A DNA stretch of 64,000 nucleotides. It comes from DASQFQ01 sp963802905. GTDB taxonomy: Bacteria > Actinomycetota > Thermoleophilia > Solirubrobacterales > Solirubrobacteraceae. The stretch is from NCBI GenBank assembly GCA_963802905.1, contig CAWDKH010000019.1, positions 372,001-436,000 of the forward strand, read 5' to 3'. This document shows positions 50,690 through 60,487 of this stretch, piece by piece. The stretch's first letter is position 1; the number at the start of each line of letters is the position of its first letter. The position numbers and the translations under genes are program-made. The notes under the pieces were generated by a model, which saw only the letters and a program-made list of their open reading frames with translations, did not search any database and was not told the DNA's origin.

Positions 50690-51355
50690 ATGACCGCGCG
50701 CAACTCCGCGGGCTACGACGCGCCCGTCGGCCTCGCCGCCGACCCCGTGGTGTTCTCGCTCGTCGACGGGGACCTGTCGGTCCTGCTCGCGCGCCGGCTC
50801 GAGGAGCCGCAGCGGGGGACGTTCGCGCTCCCCGGCGGCTTCGTGGGGGCGGAGGAGTCGCCGCGCGAGACCGCGGAGCGCAAACTGCGCGAGAAGACCG
50901 GCGTGGCGTCGGTCCACCTCGAGCAGCTGCGCACGTACGCGCGCCCCGACCGCGACCCGCGCGGCTGGCTGCCCTCGATCGCCTACCTCGCGCTCGTTCC
51001 GCCAGAGACGCTGCCCGAGGACGGCCCGTCCGACCGCGACGCGAGCTGGCACCACGTCGACGCGCTGCCCGAGCTCGCGCTCGACCACGCCACGATCGTC
51101 GACGACGCGCTGTGGCGCCTGCGCGCCCGGCTGGCCGACAAGGCGTGGTTCGTGCGCGTCGGCGGCGGCCTGCTCGCCGAGCCGTTCACGCTCGGCCGGG
51201 CGCAGCGCCTCTACGAGGCGCTGCGCGGCGAGCCGGTCGATGCCGCGAACTTCCGCCGCGACGCGCTCGCCACCGACCTGCTGGAGGAGACCGGCGACCG
51301 GCTCTCCGACGGCGTGGGCCGCCCGGGCAAGCTGTACCGGCGCCGCGCGGGCTGA
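50690..51355 (+). CDS. NrtR-like Nudix-domain regulator with C-terminal winged helix
   Basis: 221 aa. The Nudix fold is clear (VVFSLVDGDLSVLLARR, then GTFALPGGFVGAEESPRETA). However, the Nudix box ends ERKLREKTGV, where the canonical box has RELxEExG, so the catalytic Glu set is broken. The C-terminal part (about 150-221) resembles the NrtR winged helix, with FTLGRAQRLYEALRGEPVDAANFRRDAL. Such proteins sense ADP-ribose-type ligands and repress NAD or sugar genes. No NAD-biosynthesis gene is adjacent. ATG 50690 or an in-frame GTG at 50681. Confidence 0.85.
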   Translation: MTARNSAGYDAPVGLAADPVVFSLVDGDLSVLLARRLEEPQRGTFALPGGFVGAEESPRETAERKLREKTGVASVHLEQLRTYARPDRDPRGWLPSIAYLALVPPETLPEDGPSDRDASWHHVDALPELALDHATIVDDALWRLRARLADKAWFVRVGGGLLAEPFTLGRAQRLYEALRGEPVDAANFRRDALATDLLEETGDRLSDGVGRPGKLYRRRAG

Positions 51356-51423
51356 GCGTCGGCACTTCTGTCTGCCCGAAGCGCACTGGACACGCCGCAG
51401 TGCGCCGGAGAGGATGCGTCGTG

Positions 51424-52389
51424 ATGCGGGCGCGCACCCCATCGCCGCTGGTCGGCGCCGACGTCGCGGCGGCACGCGCCGCCGCCGAGACCGCCCGCGA
51501 TCCCCGGCATGCGCACGCGCTCGCGCTCCAACGCAGCGTCGGCAACCGCGCCACGGGCCAGCTGATCTCGCGCGAGATCCGCACCATCCAGGGCGAGGCG
51601 GTCCACGTCCACTCCGACGCCCAGGCGCGCTCCGCGGAGCGGATCATCAAGCGCATCCGCCGCCGCTACGGCATCAAGATCCGCAGCGGGCGGCTCGTGC
51701 GGTCGACGAAGAGGCGGTACAAGGATGCGCCCGCGAGTGAGCGCATGAAGGTCAAGAAGCGCCACTGGCACCTGCGCGAGCTGCGCGCGCTCGAGAAGGC
51801 CTGCAAGCACTACGCGCCCATCCTCGGCTCCAACCGCGACGACTCCACGCGCAAGGACGACGACCAAGAGGTCAAGTACTTCGGCAAGGCGACGCACTCG
51901 ATCGACACCAACACCGCCTCCGGGATCGCCGACAGCTCGACGCTCGGCGAGTACTACTCAGCCGACGCCACCGCCGGCATGTACATGATCGCCGAGAACG
52001 ACACGTCGTTCGGCTCCGACGTCGACGCGAGCCTCGAATGGGTCTGCACCCACGAGCTGTCGCACGGGCTCATGGACTACGTCGAGGAGGACCTGCGCAA
52101 GGCAGCCGGCTATTGGAAGGACTCCAACACGAAGACCGGCGCGGGCGAGGAGCCCTGGTCGGGCTACGCGAAGACGAGCCTGGGGGAGGACCTCGCGGAG
52201 TCCGCGACGGCCTACTTCATCAAGCGCGCGGCGTTCAAGACCAAATGTCCCAAGCGCTTCGCGGTCATCGACGCCGCGGTGAAGGCCTGGAAGGCGCCCG
52301 CGCCCGCCGCTGCTGCCGCGGCGGGCGCAGCCGCCGGCGCCGCCGCGGTCGCTGCGGGCGCCGCGGCAGCCGCAGGGGGCAGTCACTGA
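51424..52389 (+). CDS. putative metallopeptidase with N-terminal LQR-GN leader motif
   Basis: 321 aa. Residues 36-46 read LALQRSVGNRA, the leader motif seen in cargo and associated proteins of extracellular contractile injection systems. After a basic region (IKRIRRRYGIKIRSGR) comes a zinc-peptidase-like domain: CTHELSHGLMDYVEED (HExxH, about residue 210) and a downstream Glu in EDLAESATAYF that could be the third ligand. The C-terminus is a 40-residue Ala/Gly-rich tail. GGAGAGGA precedes the start. No injection-system structural genes are in the window. Confidence 0.75.
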   Translation: MRARTPSPLVGADVAAARAAAETARDPRHAHALALQRSVGNRATGQLISREIRTIQGEAVHVHSDAQARSAERIIKRIRRRYGIKIRSGRLVRSTKRRYKDAPASERMKVKKRHWHLRELRALEKACKHYAPILGSNRDDSTRKDDDQEVKYFGKATHSIDTNTASGIADSSTLGEYYSADATAGMYMIAENDTSFGSDVDASLEWVCTHELSHGLMDYVEEDLRKAAGYWKDSNTKTGAGEEPWSGYAKTSLGEDLAESATAYFIKRAAFKTKCPKRFAVIDAAVKAWKAPAPAAAAAAGAAAGAAAVAAGAAAAAGGSH

Positions 52390-52418
52390 GCCTCCCCGAA
52401 CCGATCGAGGAGGCACGG

Positions 52419-52820
52419 GTGCTGGCGGGCAGCTCGCGCGCCGACGTCCTCGCGCGCCTGGGCGTGGGCGAGGGCGCGGTCGCGCGCGGGGTCGAGTACG
52501 GCCCGAGCACGGGTCTCGACGAGGCCGAGACGCCGACCGGCCGCGTCGTCTTCGACGGCGACCGCGTGGCCGTCGTCTACCTCTCCGGGCACGCGCTGCG
52601 CCCGACGACGAAGCCCGACGACCTGCTCGCCGAGCTCGGCGACGGCGAGACGCTGCCCGGCGCCGCGAGCGCGGGCTCGCAGCTGCACGTCTATCCCGAC
52701 CAGGGCCTGGCGTTCTCCCACGACGGGCCCAAGCTCGAGATGGTCGAGGCGTTCCCGCCGACCACGCTCGAGGACTACCGCGCGACGCTGTACCGAGATC
52801 CGCCGAAGTTCATCATCTGA
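52419..52820 (+). CDS. uncharacterised small protein following the metallopeptidase
   Basis: 133 aa from GTG 52419, which has GAGGAGG five bases upstream. The frame can also start at CTG 52386, overlapping the preceding stop as CTGA and adding SLPEPIEEAR. N-terminal segment SSRADVLARLGVG is followed by beta-rich sequence (GRVVFDGDRVAVVYLSG, QLHVYPDQGLAFSHDG, MVEAFPPTTLEDYR). No family recognised. Its close coupling to the peptidase gene makes a partner or immunity role possible, but nothing in the sequence proves it. Confidence 0.65.
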   Translation: MLAGSSRADVLARLGVGEGAVARGVEYGPSTGLDEAETPTGRVVFDGDRVAVVYLSGHALRPTTKPDDLLAELGDGETLPGAASAGSQLHVYPDQGLAFSHDGPKLEMVEAFPPTTLEDYRATLYRDPPKFII

Positions 52821-52843
52821 GAACGGCCCTAAGCTAGCCCCGA

Positions 52844-52917
52844 GGCCCCGTAGCTCAGCTGGACAGAGCGGCTGCCTTCTAAGCAGCGGGTCGCAGGTTC
52901 GAGTCCTGCCGGGGCCG
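52844..52917 (+). tRNA. tRNA-Arg (anticodon TCT)
   Basis: Acceptor GGCCCCG/CGGGGCC, D arm GCTC...GAGC, anticodon stem GCTGC/GCAGC around CTTCTAA, and T arm GCAGG-TTCGAGT-CCTGC give a complete cloverleaf with discriminator G. Confidence 0.96.
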
Positions 52918-52990
52918 TGCGGCTGACCGCACCCCGCGCCGGGAGATGGCACCGTGGCGCGGCGGCCCGCGGGGCGGGAGCATCATCGGC

Positions 52991-53353
52991 ATGACCCCGT
53001 TCTTCCTCTCAGACCGCGATCGGCTGCTGCTCGCGTTCGCCAACCTCGCCTCTTACGGCATCGCCGCGCGCGACGCCTACGGCGACAACGCGACCGAGGC
53101 CCACGCCGCCGTTGCCGCGGACCTCCGCCTCCGCCACCCGCACGGTCTCGGCGCCTACGTCTTCTGGACGCGCACCGACGACGCCCGCTCCTTCGACGCC
53201 TACGGCCGCCTGATCGCCGAGCTCCCGCTCCACACCGGGGGCGACGGCACGGTCGAGGCAGTGCGCACCGCCGTCGCGCTCGAGGGCATCGAGCTCGACA
53301 TCGACGGCGACGACCTGCGCGCGCTCGGCACCGGCACGCTCACACCGGGCTAG
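52991..53353 (+). CDS. uncharacterised 120-residue protein
   Basis: ATG 52991 (MTPFFLSDRDRLLLAFANLA), 120 aa. Predicted helix-rich and acidic toward the C-terminus (EGIELDIDGDDLRALGTG), with YVFWTRTDDARSF in the middle. Codon use is as GC3-rich as the neighbours, supporting a real gene. No family recognised. It follows tRNA-Arg, and its stop is 8 bases before repeat copy D. Confidence 0.6.
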   Translation: MTPFFLSDRDRLLLAFANLASYGIAARDAYGDNATEAHAAVAADLRLRHPHGLGAYVFWTRTDDARSFDAYGRLIAELPLHTGGDGTVEAVRTAVALEGIELDIDGDDLRALGTGTLTPG

Positions 53354-53361
53354 CTTCGAAA

Positions 53362-53543
53362 GTCAACGGCGGCTGGGCAGGGGTGGGGTTCGGCCGGAAT
53401 CGGCACGACCGTCCTGCCCTCGGGTCGCCTGGCGACCCCTAAACAGGACAGTCGTCCTGGTTTGCCATCGGTATGCGATGGCAGGGCAGGACAACCCCTT
53501 GCCGCGGCGGTTCGCACCCGACCCCTACCCAGCCGCCGTTGCC
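53362..53543. repeat. intergenic repeat element, copy D (most complete)
   Basis: Left end GTCAACGGCGGCTGGGCAGG and right end CTACCCAGCCGCCGTTGCCG are inverted copies. Inside are two consecutive 39-nt hairpin modules, each closed by GTCCTG and CAGGAC: the first has inner stem GGGTCGCC/GGCGACCC, the second TGCCATCG/CGATGGCA around GTATG. It fills the space between two convergent genes. Confidence 0.8.
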
Positions 53544-53555
53544 GTTTGCCAGCGC

Positions 53556-53807
53556 CTAGGGCAACGGCCCGCCGCCCAGCAGCGCGAGCTTCTGCGTGCG
53601 CGTCAGCTGCTTGATGCGCCACTCGAGGCTGCGCGCCGCGCGCTCGCTCTCGAGCTCCCACGACGCCGCCAGCTCGACCGGGAGCCGGCGCGCCGTGTAG
53701 CGGCTCGCGCGGCCCGTGTTGTGCACCGCGATGCGGCGCTCGACGTCGGTCGTCCAGCCGCAGTACAGCGAGCCGTCGGCGCAGCGCAGGAGGTAGACGA
53801 ACGCCAC
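53556..53807 (-). CDS. GIY-YIG domain protein (UPF0213 type)
   Basis: 83 aa, the normal size of this stand-alone nuclease-like family. FVYLLRCADGSLYCGWTTDV holds the GIY-YIG pair (here VYLL and YCG), followed by ERRIAVHNTGRASRYT, with the conserved Arg and His, and LEWRIKQLTRTQKLALL. Role unknown, possibly DNA repair. GTG start at 53807. It converges on the gene at 52991, with element D between. Confidence 0.88.
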   Translation of the reverse strand: MAFVYLLRCADGSLYCGWTTDVERRIAVHNTGRASRYTARRLPVELAASWELESERAARSLEWRIKQLTRTQKLALLGGGPLP

Positions 53808-53850
53808 CGCGCCGGACCCTAGGGGGCGAACCGGACCGGCCGGTGTCCTA

Positions 53851-55934
<2,084 letters not shown>

Positions 55935-55955
55935 ATTCGGGAACTCAGCGAGGTC

Positions 55956-56375
55956 ATGGAGGACCTCCTGTCCGACCTGACACGCGGCAACCCGCTCGCG
56001 GTGAAGACCGTGCTGGCGTCGGTGATGTTCGCGCTCGCGATCTACCAGCTGCTGCTCGCCGCGGTCGGCTACGGCAAGCTGCGCCCGCGCTTCCTCGACA
56101 ACGGCCCGGCGTTCCTCACCCACCGCGCGTCGGGTGACGTGATCGCGGTCCTGCTGCTCGTGGTCGGGGCGATGTGCCTGGCCACCGGCGAGGATGAGGA
56201 CGACGCCACCTTCCACGCGATCACCGGCGTCCTCCTGCTCGCGGTGCTGTCGCTGAAGGTGATCGTCGTGCGCTGGTGGCACGGCGCCGGGCGCTTCCTG
56301 CCGCTGCTCGGCTCGGCGGTCTTCGCACTGCTCGGGCTGACGTGGCTGGGCTCGGCAGGGGAGTACCTGTCGTGA
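55956..56375 (+). CDS. four-helix membrane protein, conserved hypothetical
   Basis: 139 aa with four helices (about 20-38, 62-80, 87-105, 113-130), TGEDEDDATFH between helices 2 and 3, and VRWWHGAGRFLP before the last. The layout recalls small membrane haem or quinone-interacting proteins with His in loops (FLTHRAS, FHAITG, WWHG), but no family could be named with certainty. GTGA overlap couples it to the next small gene. Confidence 0.7.
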   Translation: MEDLLSDLTRGNPLAVKTVLASVMFALAIYQLLLAAVGYGKLRPRFLDNGPAFLTHRASGDVIAVLLLVVGAMCLATGEDEDDATFHAITGVLLLAVLSLKVIVVRWWHGAGRFLPLLGSAVFALLGLTWLGSAGEYLS

Positions 56376-56533
56376 GCCGCCAGCTGATCGGCTCGATCCT
56401 CGTGGCGCTGGCCATCGTCGCGATCACGATCGTGGTCGTCACCGCGAAGCTGGGCCCGAACGCCGGCGATGACAGCGGGAAACGCACCGAGCAGCGCGAC
56501 GACAGCTCCGGCAAGGGCGGCGACGAGGACTAG
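56372..56533 (+). CDS. small single-helix membrane protein
   Basis: 53 aa. GTG at 56372 overlaps the preceding stop (GTGA). One helix (LIGSILVALAIVAITIVVVT) is followed by a highly charged, disordered tail (GKRTEQRDDSSGKGGDED). Probably a partner of the upstream four-helix protein. Function unknown. Confidence 0.65.
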   Translation: MSRQLIGSILVALAIVAITIVVVTAKLGPNAGDDSGKRTEQRDDSSGKGGDED

Positions 56534-56538
56534 GAGCT

Positions 56539-57183
56539 CTAGCTCCCCAGGAACTTGAGCACGGCGAGCACGCGGCGGTGGTCGCTGTCGGACGGCGGCA
56601 GGTCGAGCTTCATGAACACCTGCTTGACGTGCTTCTCGATCGCGCTCGCCGAGATCCCGAGCTCGGCTCCGATGCCGGTGTTGGAGCGGCCCTCGGCCAT
56701 CAGCGTCAGCACCTCGAGCTCGCGCGGGGTCAGCTCGCCCAGCGGGCCGCGGTTGTCGCGGCGGCCGAGCAGCTGCGCCACGACCTCCGGGTCCATCGCG
56801 GTGCCGCCGCCCGCCACGCGCTCCAGCGACTCCGTGAACTGGCGGACGTCGGCGACGCGGTCCTTGAGCAGGTAGCCGACGCCGCCCTCGTTGCTGGCCA
56901 GCAGGTCGCCGGCGTAGCTCTCCTCGACGTACTGGGAGAGGATCAGCACCGGCGTGCCGGGCACGCGCTCGCGCGCCTCGATCGCCGCGCGCACGCCCTC
57001 GTCGGTGAAGCTCGGCGGGAGCCGGACGTCGACGAGCGCGAGGTCGGGCTCGTGCTCGACGATCGCGTCGACGAGCGCGGGGCCGGTGTCGACGGCCGCG
57101 ACGATCTCCCACCCGCGGTCGCGCAGCAGGCGGGTCAGACCCTCGCGCAGGAGGGTCAGGTCTTCGGCGATCACGATGCGCAC
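56539..57183 (-). CDS. NarL/LuxR-family response regulator
   Basis: 214 aa. Receiver domain with acidic pocket IVIAEDLTLL and phospho-Asp in LALVDVRLPP, Lys in YLLKDRVADV. LuxR HTH at the C-terminus: LTPRELEVLTLMAEGRSNTG followed by ISASAIEKHVKQVF. GTG start overlaps the histidine kinase 3' end, so the pair is one two-component system. Confidence 0.95.
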   Translation of the reverse strand: MRIVIAEDLTLLREGLTRLLRDRGWEIVAAVDTGPALVDAIVEHEPDLALVDVRLPPSFTDEGVRAAIEARERVPGTPVLILSQYVEESYAGDLLASNEGGVGYLLKDRVADVRQFTESLERVAGGGTAMDPEVVAQLLGRRDNRGPLGELTPRELEVLTLMAEGRSNTGIGAELGISASAIEKHVKQVFMKLDLPPSDSDHRRVLAVLKFLGS

Positions 57184-58376
57184 GGCAGCTCCGCCCTGAT
57201 TGTGGTCCCCAGCTCGCCGGACTCCACGGCAAGCCGCCCGTCGAGCGCCTCGACGCGCTGGCGCAGGCCGGTCAGACCCTGGCCCTGCGGGTCGGCCCCG
57301 CCGTTGCCGTCGTCGGCGATCTCGACGCGCAGGATCTCACCGCGGCGCGCGATCCGCACGCGCACGTTGTCGGCGCCGGAGTGCTTGGCGACGTTGGTGA
57401 GCGCCTCGACGGTGACGAAGTAGGCGGCGGCCTCGGTGGCGGCCGGCAGGCGGCCGTTGGTCTCGACGTCGAGCGCGACCTCGACCGGGTTGCGGGCCGC
57501 GATCGAGGAGAGCGCCGGGCCGAGCCCGCGGTCGGTGAGGATCGCGGGGTAGATGCCGCGCGAGAGGTCGCGCAGCTCGGCGATCGCCTTCTTGGCCTCG
57601 CTGTGGGCGCCGGTGATCAGCGCCTGCGCGCCCTCGGGGTCGCTGGTCATCTTCTCCTGCGCCATGCCGAGGTCCATGGCGAGCGCGACGAGCCGCGCCT
57701 GCGCGCCGTCGTGGAGGTCGCGCTCGATGCGCTGCAGCTCGGCGGCCTGGGCGTCGACGGCGCCGGCGCGCGTGCGCTCGAGCTCGGCGACGCGGCGCCG
57801 CTCGCTCGGGGCGAGCAGGGCGCGGGACAGGGAGCCCATGCCGAGGGCCATCCCGCGCGTCAGCGGCACGGTCAGCGCGAACAGCACGAGCCCGACCGGC
57901 ACGACCGCGAACGCCTCGTGAATCTGGTCCACGGTGAGCAGCCCGTACTCGACGCCGTCGGGGATCGACCAGTACCACGCGGGCAGGAAGATCATCCCCA
58001 GCGCCACGGCCCAGAACGTGACGGTGATGATGAACGCCGCCAGGCCGAGCACGGGGAGCAGGAAGCCCAGCCACAGCAGGTCCTTCCAGACCGCGGTGTC
58101 GCCGATCTTCGTGTGGAGGAAGCCGAGCATGCCGCGGCGGTGCTGCGGCAGATACAGCGACGGGATCGAACGCCCCAGCAGCCAGCCCGCGCGGCGGCGC
58201 TCGAGCGTGGCGAGCCCGCGGTTGCCCTCGATCAGCGCGATCAGGATCGGGACGCCGATCCAGATGATCAGGAGGCTGATGCCGAGCGACAACGCGGTCA
58301 CGACCCACACGAACGTCGCGATCCCGAGCGGGAACGAGACGAGGAGGTACGCGTTGCTACGCCAGACGCCGGGCAT
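57171..58376 (-). CDS. two-component sensor histidine kinase (NarL/DesK class)
   Basis: 401 aa. An N-terminal sensor region with about four helices (12-48, 95-130, 150-175) resembles the putative-sensor domain of actinobacterial kinases. HisKA_3 phospho-acceptor ELQRIERDLHDGAQARLVAL, then HATPase with EALTNVAKHSGA (N box) and ADDGNGGADPQGQGLTGL (G boxes). The signal is unknown but likely membrane-related. First gene of the system, followed by its regulator. Confidence 0.94.
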   Translation of the reverse strand: MPGVWRSNAYLLVSFPLGIATFVWVVTALSLGISLLIIWIGVPILIALIEGNRGLATLERRRAGWLLGRSIPSLYLPQHRRGMLGFLHTKIGDTAVWKDLLWLGFLLPVLGLAAFIITVTFWAVALGMIFLPAWYWSIPDGVEYGLLTVDQIHEAFAVVPVGLVLFALTVPLTRGMALGMGSLSRALLAPSERRRVAELERTRAGAVDAQAAELQRIERDLHDGAQARLVALAMDLGMAQEKMTSDPEGAQALITGAHSEAKKAIAELRDLSRGIYPAILTDRGLGPALSSIAARNPVEVALDVETNGRLPAATEAAAYFVTVEALTNVAKHSGADNVRVRIARRGEILRVEIADDGNGGADPQGQGLTGLRQRVEALDGRLAVESGELGTTIRAELPCAS

Positions 58377-58447
58377 TGTCGGCCGACTCTAGAACCGCCC
58401 AGGGACGGCCGCCATCCGGCGGGCCGAACGCCCTGCTGGGGAGAACC

Positions 58448-58939
58448 TCACCCTCGCGGCGAGAGGATCACGACCGGGATCTCGCGCTCGGTGCGTGCCT
58501 GGTAGTTGGCGAACGCGGGGTAGGCAGCGACCAGCCGCGGCCACAGCCGTGCGCGTTCCTCCGGATCCGCGACCCGGGCGCGCACAGCGCGGCGCTCGCG
58601 GCCGACCTCGACCTCGGTGTCGGGCGCGGCGCGCAGGTTGTGGACCCACGCGGGGTCCTTGGGCGTGCCGCCCATCGAGCCGACGACGACGAGGTCCTCG
58701 CCGTCGCGGTGGTAGATCAGCGGCGCCACGCGCGCCTCGCCCGAGCGCCGCCCGACGTGGTGCAGCAGCAGTGCCGGATTGCCGTCGAAGGAGCCCAGAA
58801 GCCGCCCGTCCGAGGCGCGATAGACCAAGGTGTTGAATGCGTTGAGGCGCTTCCAGACAGCAAAGCCGAGGCTGCCTGGCTGCGGCGGCGGGCGCAGCGA
58901 GGTGAGCGCGCCGAAGGGTTTGCGCAGGAAAGACGCCAC
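58448..58939 (-). CDS. Ddn-like F420-dependent nitroreductase/quinone reductase family protein
   Basis: 163 aa from GTG 58939. Split-beta-barrel fold with family motifs NTLVYRASDGRLLGSFDGNP, LLLHHVGRRSGEARVAPLIY, VVGSMGGTPKDPAWVHNLRA and RLWPRLVAAYPAFANYQART. Such proteins use reduced F420 to reduce quinones or nitro compounds in actinobacteria. Divergent from the acyl-CoA ligase gene; 45 bp separate the starts. F420 biosynthesis genes are not in the window. Confidence 0.9.
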   Translation of the reverse strand: MASFLRKPFGALTSLRPPPQPGSLGFAVWKRLNAFNTLVYRASDGRLLGSFDGNPALLLHHVGRRSGEARVAPLIYHRDGEDLVVVGSMGGTPKDPAWVHNLRAAPDTEVEVGRERRAVRARVADPEERARLWPRLVAAYPAFANYQARTEREIPVVILSPRG

Positions 58940-58984
58940 GTGGGTACGGTCCCACAAGACCACCGAAGGAGGAGAACGCACCAC

Positions 58985-60487
58985 ATGACCAACCTGGCCG
59001 GCATCGTCACGGAGACCGCTGAGCGGATCCCGGACGGCATCGCCTACAAGCTGGACGACGTCGAGGTCAACTGGCAGGCCGTCGACGAAGGCAGCGCGCG
59101 GGTGGCGGGCCTGCTCAAGGAGAAGGGCATCGAGCCCGGCGACCGCGTCGGCGTGATGCTCCCGAACGTCCCGTACTTCCCGATCGCCTACTACGGCATC
59201 CTGCGCGCGGGCGGCACCGTCGTGCCGATGAACGTGCTGCTGAAGGGGCGCGAGGTCAAGTTCTACCTCGAGGACCCGGAGGCGAAGCTGGTGTTCGCCT
59301 GGCACGACTTCGCCGAGGCCGCCGAGAAGGGTGCCGAGGACGCCGGCACCGAGGTCGTGCTCGTCAAGCCCGGCGAGTTCGAGAAGCTGCTCGGCGACGC
59401 CGAGCCGGAGCGCGACGTCGTCGACCGCGACGGCGACGACACCGCGGTGATCCTCTACACGTCGGGCACCACCGGCCAGCCCAAGGGCGCCGAGCTGACC
59501 CACGACAACATGCTCAAGAACGCGCAGGCCTCGCGCGATCTGTTCGGAATCGACGCCGACGAGATCGTGCTCGGCGCGCTGCCGCTGTTCCATTCCTTCG
59601 GTCAGACGTGCTGCATGAACGCGTGTGCGCTGTGCGGCGCGACGCTCACGTTCATCCCGCGCTTCGACCCGGCCAAGGCGCTCGAGATCATCGAGCGCGA
59701 CAAGGTGACGCTGTTCGCCGGCGTGCCGACGATGTACAACGCGATGCTCAACGACAAGTCGCGCGAGGAGCGCGACCACTCGTCGCTGAGGATCTGCTGC
59801 TCCGGCGGCTCGGCGATGCCCGGCGAGCTGATGCGCGGCTTCGAGAAGGCCTTCGACTGCAAGATCCTCGAGGGCTACGGGCTGAGCGAGACCTCGCCGG
59901 TCGCCTCCTTCAACCACCCCGACAAGGAGCGCAAGGTCGGCTCCATCGGCACCCCGATCGAGGGCGTCGAGATGAAGGTGGTCGACGACGATGGCAACGA
60001 GGTCGAGCAGGGCGAGGTCGGGGAGATCGCCATCAAGGGCCACAACGTCATGAAGGGCTACTGGAACCGCGAGGACGCCACGAAGGAGGCGATCGTCGAC
60101 GGTTGGTTCCACTCCGGCGACATGGCCAAGGTGGACGAGGACGGCTACTTCTTCATCGTCGACCGCAAGAAGGAGCTGATCATCCGCGGCGGCTACAACG
60201 TCTACCCGCGCGAGATCGAAGAGGTCCTCTACGAGCACGAAGGCGTGCTCGAGGCGGCCGTCATCGGCGTCCCCGACGACTCGATGGGCGAGGAGGTCGG
60301 CGCCGCCGTGGTCCTCAAGGAGGGCCAGGACGTCTCCGCCGACGACCTCAAGGCCTACGTGAAGGAAGAGGTCGCCAACTACAAGTACCCGCGCAAGATC
60401 TGGTTCGTCGACGAGCTCCCCAAGGGCCCGACGGGCAAGATCCTCAAGCGCGAGATCGAAGTGCCTGAGGAGGCCAAGAGCTCCTGA
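58985..60487 (+). CDS. acyl-CoA ligase (long-chain fatty-acid-CoA ligase-like)
   Basis: 500 aa ANL-superfamily enzyme. AMP-binding loop LYTSGTTGQPKGAELTHDN, A5 GYGLSETSPV, A7 GWFHSGDMAKVDEDGYF, A8 RKKELIIRGGYNVYPREIE, and the final catalytic Lys in PKGPTGKILKRE. It activates a carboxylic acid to its CoA thioester using ATP. GGAGGAGAA precedes ATG 58985. The TGATG junction with the next gene starts a four-gene operon. Confidence 0.95.
   Translation: MTNLAGIVTETAERIPDGIAYKLDDVEVNWQAVDEGSARVAGLLKEKGIEPGDRVGVMLPNVPYFPIAYYGILRAGGTVVPMNVLLKGREVKFYLEDPEAKLVFAWHDFAEAAEKGAEDAGTEVVLVKPGEFEKLLGDAEPERDVVDRDGDDTAVILYTSGTTGQPKGAELTHDNMLKNAQASRDLFGIDADEIVLGALPLFHSFGQTCCMNACALCGATLTFIPRFDPAKALEIIERDKVTLFAGVPTMYNAMLNDKSREERDHSSLRICCSGGSAMPGELMRGFEKAFDCKILEGYGLSETSPVASFNHPDKERKVGSIGTPIEGVEMKVVDDDGNEVEQGEVGEIAIKGHNVMKGYWNREDATKEAIVDGWFHSGDMAKVDEDGYFFIVDRKKELIIRGGYNVYPREIEEVLYEHEGVLEAAVIGVPDDSMGEEVGAAVVLKEGQDVSADDLKAYVKEEVANYKYPRKIWFVDELPKGPTGKILKREIEVPEEAKSS

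Noticed and set aside
52383..52952. Minus-strand frame containing RTRTCDPLLRRQPLCPAELR
   Set aside because: It is the antisense of tRNA-Arg and of the gene at 52419-52820.
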